DNA of 64,000 bases from Paulinella micropora (lineage: Eukaryota > Cercozoa > Imbricatea > Euglyphida > Paulinellidae), in NCBI GenBank assembly GCA_019918135.1, contig WBZZ01003893.1, positions 221,001 through 285,000 on the forward strand, written 5' to 3'. The notes below the pieces were generated by a model. The model saw nothing but the letters and a program-made list of their open reading frames with translations, did no database searches and had not been told where the DNA came from. The position numbers and the translations under genes were made by a program. Shown in pieces: positions 41,240 to 50,715 of the stretch (position 1 is its first letter; every line of letters starts with the position of its first letter).

Positions 41240-42147
41240 TTACAGGAGTTTTTTTTCTTCCTTCTTTTTGCTTTCATTTTTAGCAATCATTTTTGTTGTA
41301 AATCGTTCTAGTTTATCCCATCCATCTTCTGCCGATGATATGTTTTCAGTGATTTTTTGTGTGTATAACCATCTCTTTAAACTAGTGGCGTAGTCGTTTG
41401 AACCTTTGTTTTTTATGATAGGGATATTAATGCCTGCTTTTTTAAGGTGATTTATTATTGTATAATTTTTCATTTTTTGACACGTTTTTTTCTCGTTTTC
41501 TCAGAGAACATTTCATCAATAATTCTTCGTCTCTTTTCTTCTTCCAAATCTTTTTCTTGTTTATTTACTTTGTCAGTTATATCAGTTATTTTTGGGGAAG
41601 ATGTAGTTGCGGTTTTCTTTGGTTTATTTATAATTGAAGGGGGATTCGGTTTCGCTATAATCGGCTGGGCAACTGGAGCCGTCAATAATCCCTGTCTATG
41701 TAGTCGTTCAGCATTTAGTTCCTTAATAAGTCTTTGTTCCTTCTTCTGTTCCCTATCCTTTTCTTCCTGTCTTTCCTTAATCTCCGCCAGTTCTCTTTTA
41801 TATTCCCTGTCCTAAATTTATATATTGTCTTTCCTTAGCATCGGCTATGTCTTTTCTTTCTTGCCTCTTCTTCTCCTCTTCTAAATCCTCCCTTGCTGTC
41901 TTTTCCTTTTTTTCTCTATGGCTTCAATACCTTCATACTTTTCCTTTCTGAGTTTGTCTAAGTGGTCTTGAATTGCTGTTCTTGTATTCTGCTCAATCTC
42001 AGAAAGGCTCTGGACTTTTCTTAAGTCTTCCTTCTTTGTTTTTTTCTTTGCTTTTGGAGTATCGCCACGCTCGCGTGGCTTATTTGGTCTGCTTAAGTAT
42101 TTCATAAAAAGTTTAACAATTTGAAGTGTGCTCATATCATTTGTTAC
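41240..42147 (-). pseudogene. Coiled-coil Pro-rich protein, N-terminus deleted
   Basis: Open pieces 41881-42147, 41470-41820 and 41240-41473 correspond to the coiled-coil gene of A. The junction at 42147 joins NDMSTLQIVKLF directly to the middle of the ATPase. The N-terminal basic region (RPPRIYR in A) and the small basic protein gene are lost. Several frame breaks. Confidence 0.65.
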
Positions 42148-42693
42148 GGACTTGTCTCTTAATCCACTTCCTAAATCGTCCAAAACAAAAACAACCTCTG
42201 GCGAAATATACTTGCTCGGTCGTTCTTTTGGTGCCTCCTTTATCTGTTTCTTTTCTTTTCAAAAGTATAAAAATTGTGGTTTTTCCATCGGTTCTTTATC
42301 ATCCTGTTTAATTTCACCTTCTTGTTGTTCGTTATCTCCAGCATGCTGGAGATTTCTGTCAAGTTTGTCTAACTCATAATCAATGACATTTACACCATCT
42401 GATTTAAGAAAGGTATGTACCGCCATTTGGTTTCCCCTGTTCTTAAAGTGCTTTACCATTGCTTTATAAATGTAGTCCTTGTGTATTGTTGAAGCAATAA
42501 TGACAATACTGGTTTTTCTGTCTGTAGTTCGTTTCAGTATTTCAAAGAGTGCTGTTGTTTTTCCACTTTTCTTACGGGCGAGTAGAAATATATTGGCATA
42601 GTGCTCATTAAATAATTTATAATCTTTCGCCTGTTTATTACCTTCACCCTCTTGTTTTACTGGCTCCACCTTGATGCTATTAATCTTCTCCAT
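42148..42693 (-). pseudogene. Packaging ATPase, C-terminus deleted
   Basis: Starts MEKINSIKVEPVKQ at 42693 (ATATAGG before the ATG). Walker A ARKKSGKTT is present; the frame breaks near 42258 but continues to VLDDLGSGLRDKSVT, where a deletion fuses it to the coiled-coil gene. The region after Walker B is gone. Confidence 0.85.
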
Positions 42694-42701
42694 CCTATAT
42701 T

Positions 42702-43058
42702 CTACCCTAAGAATTCCAAACACACAACAATTCTTTCCGCTAAATTTCCTGTATCAATATTTCCGCTGTCAGTTTCAAGGACTTTGAATATATATTGTCC
42801 GTCTGACCATCCAACAACACCCAAATTATAACTGAGGTTTGAAATGTTTGCTATATTACTATCCGCAAATGGGCCAATAATTCCAATTCTGTCCATATAA
42901 AGAATTCTGGTTTTGGTTTCCGTCTGGTCTTTATAGTAGTGAATAAATTTTACATTCATTTTAGTTGGTGTGAATGACATCTGAATGTTCTTGTTAAATG
43001 ATTTACCCACAAAATCATTACTCAGAAAAATAATCTTTTGGTATTTGTGCTCCGACAT
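42702..43058 (-). CDS. Conserved 119-aa protein (C copy, 118 aa)
   Basis: 118 residues, intact, very close to the B copy (KIIFLSNDFVGKSF, MDRIGIIGPFADSN, VCLEFLG). TATATAGT precedes the ATG. Confidence 0.8.
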   Translation of the reverse strand: MSEHKYQKIIFLSNDFVGKSFNKNIQMSFTPTKMNVKFIHYYKDQTETKTRILYMDRIGIIGPFADSNIANISNLSYNLGVVGWSDGQYIFKVLETDSGNIDTGNLAERIVVCLEFLG

Positions 43059-43103
43059 ACTATATAATATACATAGATTTAAAAAAATCTTTGATATAAA
43101 AAA

Positions 43104-43349
43104 ATGATTTTAATATTTTTGTTTGTGTGCTCGGCTAATTCGCGGACTGCCTGCGACTTTTATAGCAGAGTAAATCAAACAAAGCGAGATGCGTGTGCTT
43201 ATTGTATTCAGAAAGGAATAGAAACTAAATTTAAATGATCTTATAAACCAATGAGCGACTGGTGTGTGAGTTTTGATGAAGCCCTGCCGTTAATCTGTGC
43301 CGGCGATAGTTCTTGGTATAAAATACATTTATACGAATGTGATATTTGA
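43104..43349 (+). pseudogene. Small secreted Cys-rich protein, one nonsense codon
   Basis: Signal-like N-terminus MILIFLFVCSAN then the conserved Cys framework. TGA at 43236-43238 replaces the TGT (Cys) of A and B. The remaining frame continues to a TGA inside the following palindromic element. Confidence 0.7.
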
Positions 43350-43529
43350 GAATTTCACTTCTATCTGTCTTCGACAGATTTCTTTTTTATTCTCAAACAT
43401 CGTAAACAGACAAAAAAAAATTAAAAATGGGGACGATGTTTATCAACAAACGAGAATGAGCGTTATGTTGAATTTTCATTTAATCATTTAAAACTCAACA
43501 TTGAATGAAAGTGTAGTTGATAAATATCA
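43340..43529. repeat. TGATATTT palindromic element, copy 5 (190 bp)
   Basis: TGATATTTGAGAAT...ATAAATATCA between the convergent Cys-rich and two-TM genes. Element A shows the empty site (about 3228-3232). Both genes end on stops lying in the element ends. Confidence 0.7.
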
Positions 43530-43883
43530 CTTTTTACTTGAAGAAGGCGATGGAAGGCAAATTCCTATGAGTAAAGTCAAAATTCCGACATAAGTATTAG
43601 CAACCTCACAAGGTAAGTTCTTTTCAGATAGCCTCACGATCCAAAGGGTTATAATGGCAATAATGGTACCCATTTGAAATAAGTATTTAATAAGTCTGCT
43701 GTCGGTTGGCTTATTTTTTATACAACAACAATTCCAGTTATCTTCCAATTCGTGCTCTATTTTTTTTTCCTCAGTCTTTAGTTCTACTTCAAGAACACGA
43801 GACTTTAATTCGGGAGTTAGTTCGCCATCCATATCCATAATAGGCGGTGGTCTGTGAAATCTAGTTGTGTTATTGTTGGGCAT
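43527..43883 (-). CDS. Two-TM membrane protein
   Basis: 118 residues, intact, with RPPPIMDMDGELTPELK, charged segment, CCC motif, two TM segments and SPSSSKK tail. The start overlaps the end of the fibre gene; the stop TGA is the terminal TGA of the palindromic element. Confidence 0.75.
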   Translation of the reverse strand: MPNNNTTRFHRPPPIMDMDGELTPELKSRVLEVELKTEEKKIEHELEDNWNCCCIKNKPTDSRLIKYLFQMGTIIAIITLWIVRLSEKNLPCEVANTYVGILTLLIGICLPSPSSSKK

Positions 43884-46800
43884 TAGGAGGAAGCGCGACT
43901 GCTCGTATTTCTGCCAATTGATTTGCTTGGTTTTGTAATATATTAAGTAAAGTTTTATTTTCTTTTTCTAAATTAACTACCTTTTCCGTTAAATGTTGAA
44001 AAGCACTGACCAATGTCGGAATAAAACTAGTATATGTTATACCTTCAAGATTTCCATTTCCATCATCCGCTTTCATTCCACTTTCAGATACAAATTCAGG
44101 AAATATTTTTCTTACTTCGTCCGCAATAAATCCGTGGTTCTTTTGTTCTTTCTTTTCGTCTGATTTCAAATAATATGAACAACAATTTATTTCCATTAGT
44201 TTCTCGCAACAATCCCCGCAGTCCAATCTTTTAATATCTGATTTTAGCCTCCTGTCCGATGAGTATGTCCAAGCACCATTAAGTGGAACATAATTATAAG
44301 CACCAGAAGGCTCACCCGTAGAGTTTGAAGTAGTCCAAGCATGAAGGACACCAGTTGCTGAAACAATTATGTCATAATTTGTATATCCTCCCGATTTAAA
44401 AAATATTTGCGGGTCGTAACTATATGGACTTGAACTGTTGGGATGATTACATCTCCCGCATTGCTTATGTTCATCGCATCGCTAAATGCTATGCTCCTCC
44501 AAGTGATACTCCTGATTTGTAGTTAAAAGCGAGTTTATCACTCATTTTGTATATTTGAAAGTTTGAGCCTGGGTCGCTTGATTTCCAGCCACCTCCCTCC
44601 CAATAACTATCAAAACTTAAAGCAATATTGTCCTGACTATAATTCAATAATTGGAATGTGGGATAAACTGATGTATGAACGAATGCTTGAATATGTGGGC
44701 CATTCGCATATCCTTCTGTTCCATATAATTCTAAGCCACCAGTTGCTCCTACTCCTTTTGTTGAGTTGCCTATGATAATCGGTTTTCCTAGTGCTGTTGT
44801 TATTTTATCACTCGTTGTTAATGTGGTTGTAGATATACCCGCATTGCTGTTAGTAATCCTTTTGTCCATAAAGTCCCAGTTGAACCATTTAATGACATTA
44901 ACAATTGTTCATTTGCATTTTCCCATATAAAACCATTAGTAGCAAGAGTTCCACTTCTAAATCTGATAGCATGAGCGGTAATACTTGTATCAGCCACCGA
45001 TGTTCTTCCACTTAATGATTTAGCAACCCCCAGCAGTCGCCATATATATTTCCCAGTTTGAGTCTGCTTCATCCCACATAAATATTCCATAAGCATTTGT
45101 CCCGTCATTGCATTTTGAATAGATAACTTACATCCTCCATTTGATGTTAATAATCCGCTAGTTGTTAATGTTGTCGTAGTTATTCCTGCGGTTGAAGTAA
45201 TTGTTCCAGCACTTGTTATGTTGTTTGAATTCATATCTAAGGCACCATAAAATCGCATACCACCAGCATTGTTAAAACGGACAATGTCAGATGAAGCACT
45301 TTTATTATCCAAAAGTTTTGAAATATAAAGACCTGCTCCTTTTACATCAAATGCTACATTCGTAATACATAACCTCTTTGGTTCGCGGTTCCACTTGTAG
45401 CAGTATTTAGAGTAAATAAGAAATATTGATAATCACCTGATGTCTGTGAAAGGAATATATCTCCTCCATTTTGGTTTAATATCCTCGCCCCATTATATGT
45501 AATATTTCCACCATTAATGATAACTTGATTATTAAAATCAGCCGTTTGTGTTAAAGTTAGATATTTTATCACAGTGCTCGCTCCATTAAATGTTTTACTT
45601 CCTGTTATGGTTTGGTCTGTTGTTAGTTTTACGCAATTCTCATCCAGATATTGCCTATTTACCGCTTCATTCGCATTTTGTGGTGCTCCTAGATTAACAA
45701 TCCTGCTGCTATTACAATCTAAGCCAGTAGCATTAAACCACGAAACAATCGTCCCATCAATAATAAAACTTTTTTTTTTTTGCTGGAATTTCAAAATTAT
45801 AATACGTATTTGTTTTCATATCCAAACTAGCAATAGACCCAATATTACTGGTAGAATTGAAAACAATGAATGTTCCCTTTGTTGTTGAATTTATTGAATT
45901 TCCAGTTATTTCAACACCACTGCTATATGTCTTAATTCCGGCTATGGATTGGTTTCCTGAGGTTTTAACTGCCGAAGTATCAAGAACAGAACATCCACAC
46001 CATCAACAAGATTTACATTTGTTATATTTTGATTTCCCATATTTAGTCCTCCCGTCATACTAGCAGTGCCGTATAATCTAAGAAAGGGCGAGTTTGTGTT
46101 TCTCCATTGTCCAATGCTATAAATGAGTAGTTGATTACATGATGCTGTTGTTATAATCACATCACTATGAGTATCAATACTTCCACTCGCCGACACTTTC
46201 GCCGTGTTCGCATCATGCTCTGATAGCCAAGTTGTATAGACCTGCCATTTGGTTGATTTACATTTGTAATGTTTTGACTTTTCATATCAAGACCAGCACT
46301 CGCATTTATTATACTGCTAAATGTTTTAATTCCTCCTATGGTTTGGTCTCCTGTTAGTTTAACCACAGAACCATCAACTGCGAGATTAGCTAGATTAATT
46401 CCATTATATGTAGAAGCCCCAGAAATAGCTTAACCACCCATATTTAGTCCTCCCGTCATACTGGCTGTGCCGTCTAATCTCAGAAAGGGTGAAGCAGTGT
46501 TTCTCCATTTGCCTGTGTTATACATAAGCAGTTGATTATCTGCTGGGAAGCCTGTTATTGTCACATCGCTATGTGAGTCTATACTTCCAGCTGTTGAAAC
46601 TTTATCATTATTATCACTATGCTCAAATATCCATTCATCAACATCTTTTGTATTTAGTAAATTAACTCCTGTTATATTCTTCCGTCCCATACTAATGTTG
46701 CCAAATTCATCAACATTTATCGGAAAGGTTTTATTTACCCAGTTTATTGAATTATATGTTAGATACTATTAGTGGCTATTGGTGCGGTTATGACTACATC

Positions 46801-47372
46801 TGAAAGTGTATCAATTGAACCGAGGGTGGTATTCCTCCATTTACCATCTACATCGTTGTATGTTAAGTATTGACCGACCACTGGTGCAGATATGTTAGTG
46901 TCAATCAGATTGTATAGACTGGTTTGGTGCGTATTGGATGTATTAGAGCGGTGTTGAGTTGAGGCTTTGACTTCGTCGTTGTCCCTTACTCGTCGCTCTG
47001 TATAGTATAAATTTTTTCCTTCTTTGATGTCAGTTGTTGATTTTAAAGCGAGACGTGTGTCAAGCGGTTATCAGTCCAATAATAATTAAGTCCTTCTTTT
47101 AGGTCAGTTGTTGATTTTAAAGCGAGACGTGTGTCAAAACGGTTATCAGTCCAATAATAATTAAGTCCTTCTTTTAGGTCAGTTGTGCTTTTGGTAGCCA
47201 GTCGTGTATCGAATCGCACATCGGTAAAATAAAGATTTACGGGGTCGGCATCTTCTGGCACTCTGTCTGTGTTTAAACCGACTATGTTTGCGTTGGTTAA
47301 ATCTAAGTTAAGTATGTTTAGACTATCGACTGCCAACTCATTAAGGCCAAGTAATGATTTATATTGCGACAT
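43870..47372 (-). pseudogene. S74 trimeric fibre, heavily fragmented
   Basis: N-terminus MSQYKSLLGLNELAVDS at 47372 with duplicated LKEGLNYYWTDNRFDTR repeats; shaft fragments with VVKLTGDQTIGG; C-terminal S74 part with SDRRLKSDI-like sequence near 44240 and GFIADEVRKIFPE. At least eight frame breaks or stops. Shares the MGRKNITGVNLLNTKDVDE segment with B. Confidence 0.8.
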
Positions 47373-47449
47373 TATATTAATTAATTATAAAAAAATTAAT
47401 TTTATTTTTGTTAAATTATAGCAACAAAGATTAAAAACATATCTAAATT

Positions 47450-47993
47450 ATGCCGTCAAAGGAAGCATCAAAGGAAAATTGGAAGAAGGCTGTTCAAGCA
47501 AATAGAGAAAATGCTGAACGGCGAAAGGACGAATAGGCTCGCGAACGGCTCCGCAAGAAGGGGGAACTGAAAAATAAGACAATAGATGAAATAATTGAAA
47601 CTGGTGCTGAGTTAAGTGTTGCTAAGGAAATACTGGCAAAACCCGAAATCGTAGAAGACGAAAGCGACAGCGACAGCGGAATTGATATGTCTGAGGTTAT
47701 TGCTAATCATATGCTTAGAAAGATAAAAAAGAATGCTAAAAACCTAAGAAGAAAACCGCAAAGAAAGCACCACAACCCAAGAAGCCAGAGAATGACAGCG
47801 AAGAAGAAGAAGAAAGTGAGAGTGAAGAAAGTGAAGATTATGAAACAACAGGCGGAAAACAGCGAGGCGGCAAAAAACGAAGTGAAAAAATATCAGTCAA
47901 TGTATATAACAATACACCAAAGAGTAAAGAAAAAAGTCAAGAGGCAGATAAAGTATTTCTTAAATTTAATGGACAACAAACATACGACTGCTA
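47450..47993 (+). pseudogene. Lys/Glu-rich charged protein, stop and frameshift
   Basis: Starts MPSKEASKENW; TAG near 47534 and a shift near 47740; the ending still encodes SVNVYNN...VFLKF. The 3' end overlaps the integrase start by about 25 bases in another frame. Confidence 0.6.
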
Positions 47994-48976
47994 ATATTAA
48001 TGCACAGGATAAGAATACGCAACTAGAAGATACTCCAAAAGGCGAACCAACAGAGGAAGAAAAAAAAAGATACAGCACAGGAAATATTTCGGCAGACAAA
48101 GCCCAGAACAAGGGGCACAACAATATGGGCAGATAAGTTTTAGATATGGTAAATATTGATTTAATGGATATGACAAAAGTCGCAACAAAAAATAAAAATT
48201 ATAATTTTGCTTTGATTTGGATTGATATTCATAGTCGGTATGCTTATGCAGTCCAGTTAAAAGATAAGTTTTCAACTACGGTCTTAGAAGCACTCAAAAA
48301 ACTACCAAAGCCCAAGGCATTTATCTCAGACAGCGGTGGTGAATTTAAGGGAGCGGTTGGAGAATGGATGGATAATAATGGCATTAATCATTTTAAGGTT
48401 GAAGTGGGAGACCATAATTCATTAGGTATTGTTGATAGATTTGTAAGAACTCTACGAGAACAACTCCATGTTATATGGGCTTATAATGGCAACTTTGATT
48501 GGATAAATTACATTGAAGATGTTGTTTATTATTATAACAAAAAGAAACACTTAACAATTAAAGCCTCACCGATTGAAGTATTTAACGGCGCTGATACTAA
48601 CAAGCAAGAACATTATGTGGATAAGAATTTATTTGATTTCAAAGAGGGAGACAAAGTTAGAAAACTTAACAAAAAACATATACTAGAAAAGGGCGGTAAG
48701 ACTTGGAGCAAACAAATATATAAAGTAAAAGGCCGTAGGGGCTACCGGATTATATTAACAAATGATGATATAGTACCGCCCCGACACTTATTAAAGACCG
48801 AGGCCGCCGAAGAGGAACCAGACAACACAAAAGACGAACCGGATATTAATAAATAATTAAAAAAATTAATACAGGAAAATCAAACAAAGCATTTACTGAA
48901 TAGAGAACAAATTGACTACTCAAATGTGCGTACGAGTGCCAGAGTCCGAAGGAAGAAGGAGGTGCTGGATTTGTAG
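47969..48976 (+). pseudogene. Integrase (rve, DD35D), divergent, frameshifted
   Basis: DLMDMTKVAT, ISDSGGEFKG and GIVDRFVRT preserve the Asp-Asp-35-Asp arrangement. Clearly more divergent from A and B than they are from each other. Frameshift near 48130 and TAA near 48854; conserved end VRTSARVRRKK. Confidence 0.88.
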
Positions 48977-48977
48977 T

Positions 48978-49429
48978 TTATTTTCGTTTGTCATCACATA
49001 ACTTGGTAATGTAAGGCACCATATCCAGAATGTAATAGTTTTTAAGTGCCGACCACGAATGAAACACTCTCACAATGTTATCGACACCTATTGCGACAAA
49101 GTACAAATCTGGATCGCCGGGGCCTATCATTTCGATTGCTTTTACACGAGTTGTATCATTGGCGTCTGCTGCATCATTATGACGTTTGGCTTTTTGTGGT
49201 CGCTAACAAAAGAAACATAACACTCCTTTCCTTCCCTACATTTTGAAGGAGATTTGGCTTTGGAATTTTTCGGCCTAACCAAGTCAAACGGATTTTCCGC
49301 ATTGCCCTGCTTTCCTTCGACCAAGGCCTGATGCTTCTGGTCTGCTGGGACAGTAGGTGCAGGCTCAGTAGGTGCAGGCTCAGACACAGGCTCAGGAGCG
49401 GGAGCGGTGGTCTTCTTCTTCGGTGGCAT
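48978..49429 (-). pseudogene. Accessory gene corresponding to the spliced gene of A and B
   Basis: Starts MPPKKKTTAPAPEP, identical in its first six residues to exon 1 of A, then an Ala/Pro/Glu linker (PTEPAPTVP) and a globular core ending YITKLCDDKRK. No intron is evident. A one-base shift near 49190 interrupts the frame. Its stop lies one base past the integrase stop on the other strand. Confidence 0.6.
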
Positions 49430-49542
49430 CGTCTACCCACACATCAAAAAATCACAAAACACATGTGTGGGCAGTGCCTGGAAGCAGTTCAATGTATTCT
49501 AATGAATTATTCTAATAGTTTGTTTTGGAGGTAGAGTCATTA

Positions 49543-49559
49543 TTTTGGACTACCCAAAA
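49543..49559. repeat. Hairpin with ACTAC loop
   Basis: TTTTGG-ACTAC-CCAAAA: same loop core as the hairpins at 18816 and 32766 but with a compensated stem change. Confidence 0.5.
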
Positions 49560-49675
49560 CAACATTGCTTTTTTACTAATAAAAAATAATTATATCGTCT
49601 TGTGTGAGTGTGTGCCGTGTTGATTGAGGAGAGGTGAGCGGGTAGGCAGACACCACACAACACAAACAAGACAAC

Positions 49676-50125
49676 TCAGTTATTTTGAATTCTCTTTTGA
49701 TATGTATTCCATTCAAATAATACATCTTCAAAAGATTTTCCATTTTCAATCAAATTTCTTGCATACTCTTCTTCGTTTAAAGATAATATCTGTTTCTTTG
49801 CTAGAAGCCAACTATCAAGCAATTTCATTTCTTTCTTTTTATTATCTTCATTTCTCTTTCTCTTTCGTTTTGCTTTATTTATTTTTTCCTTCCTTTTATT
49901 GTTCTCTTTAATAACTTCCAATCTTTCGTCAACTGAATTTAAGCGATAGTATAGTTCATCTATTATGTTTTCTATTTCACTTTTTTTATTCTTATGTATT
50001 TCAATTTTATCTTCAATTATTCTCTTATCTCTTTTGACTACTGATTCTGATTTGTCTTCATAATATTCATCCCAATCCTTAGTCTCCTCCCTACTCGCTT
50101 CATCAACACTCTCGCTGTTACTCAT
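49676..50125 (-). CDS. Terminal coiled-coil protein
   Basis: 149 residues, intact: acidic start MSNSESVDEASREETKDW, coiled coil, basic KAKRKRKRNE, conserved LLDSWLLAKKQ and EEYARNLIENGKSF. Closest to the element A copy and in the same orientation. Confidence 0.75.
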   Translation of the reverse strand: MSNSESVDEASREETKDWDEYYEDKSESVVKRDKRIIEDKIEIHKNKKSEIENIIDELYYRLNSVDERLEVIKENNKRKEKINKAKRKRKRNEDNKKKEMKLLDSWLLAKKQILSLNEEEYARNLIENGKSFEDVLFEWNTYQKRIQNN

Positions 50126-50334
50126 CTCTTTGAAGGAATGAAGAAAGCCAAAAATGACAAGAAATGCGAAAACAAAAAAAATTTTTCTGTTAGGTGCGTG
50201 AGCGGTTTCTTCTTCCTTTTATTCGTGATTTGATATTTTATTTTTCCTTTTTCATCGGTTGCTCCTACTTCACCTTTTTTCCAGATGTTCTCTCAAGTCG
50301 GATGTGTATATTTTTATGAGTGTGCTTGTTGCCA

Positions 50335-50440
50335 AAGTGTTGTGACGAAGTTGTCATAGACGAATGGGAAGGGTGCTCACTCTAGGTTTTCCTGTGTCGC
50401 TGGTTCAATTCCCACTCGTTATTGAATGACACTTCGTTAC
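50335..50440 (+). other. Degenerate tRNA-like sequence inside the right end of C
   Basis: Box A-like TAGACGAATGG and box B-like GGTTCAATTCC stand 45 bases apart, as in a tRNA gene, and outer arms (ACGAAGTTGTCAT / ATGACACTTCGT) can pair. Internal arms fold poorly, so this is probably a tRNA-derived relic or a hairpin with chance boxes. Confidence 0.35.
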
Positions 50441-50460
50441 GTTTTTTATTTTTTTTATTA

Positions 50461-50709
50461 TTTTATTTACCAACTTTCAATACAGAGCACATTTTTTTTT
50501 TTTTGGAAAAAGATAAAGGGGCTCAGCACACCGAGAAAGAATAAGAAAAGGGGGATAAGGAAGCCTAGTATTAATAGTTTGAGAAAAAGTGTGATTTTCT
50601 AGTTTTGCTAGTTTTTGTTGATTAATAGGAGAGCGAAATATGGTGAAATGGTCTAAATTTATTTGTATGAATATAAAGATAAGTGTGCTATAGTAATACC
50701 TATAGTAGT
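50461..50709 (-). repeat. Element C right terminal inverted repeat
   Basis: Inverted copy of 11238-11485, including the T-run near 50490; ends TAGTAGT. Confidence 0.92.
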
Positions 50710-50715
50710 CGCTGG
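50710..50715. repeat. Target-site duplication of element C, right
   Basis: CGCTGG, identical to 11232-11237. Host DNA follows. Confidence 0.9.

Larger units (their letters stand above)
11238..50709. mobile_element. Polinton/Maverick element C, interrupted by element B
   Basis: Bounded by TIRs starting ACTACTATAGGTATTACT and by the CGCTGG duplication. The 39.5-kb span includes the 20.9-kb insertion of element B; the element itself is about 18.6 kb, in two parts (11238-11849 and 32715-50709). Most of its genes carry stops, frameshifts or deletions. Its TIR sequence differs from that shared by A and B. Confidence 0.9.

Noticed and set aside
40958-41283. Plus-strand Leu/Trp and Val/Ala repeat ORFs
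   Set aside because: Antisense of the Pro/Glu/Gln repeat linker of the protease.
11238-50709. Interpretation of the whole span as one giant 39-kb element or a head-to-tail dimer
   Set aside because: The inner pair of TIRs with its own GATATA duplication, and duplicated gene sets on both sides, fit insertion of B into C better.
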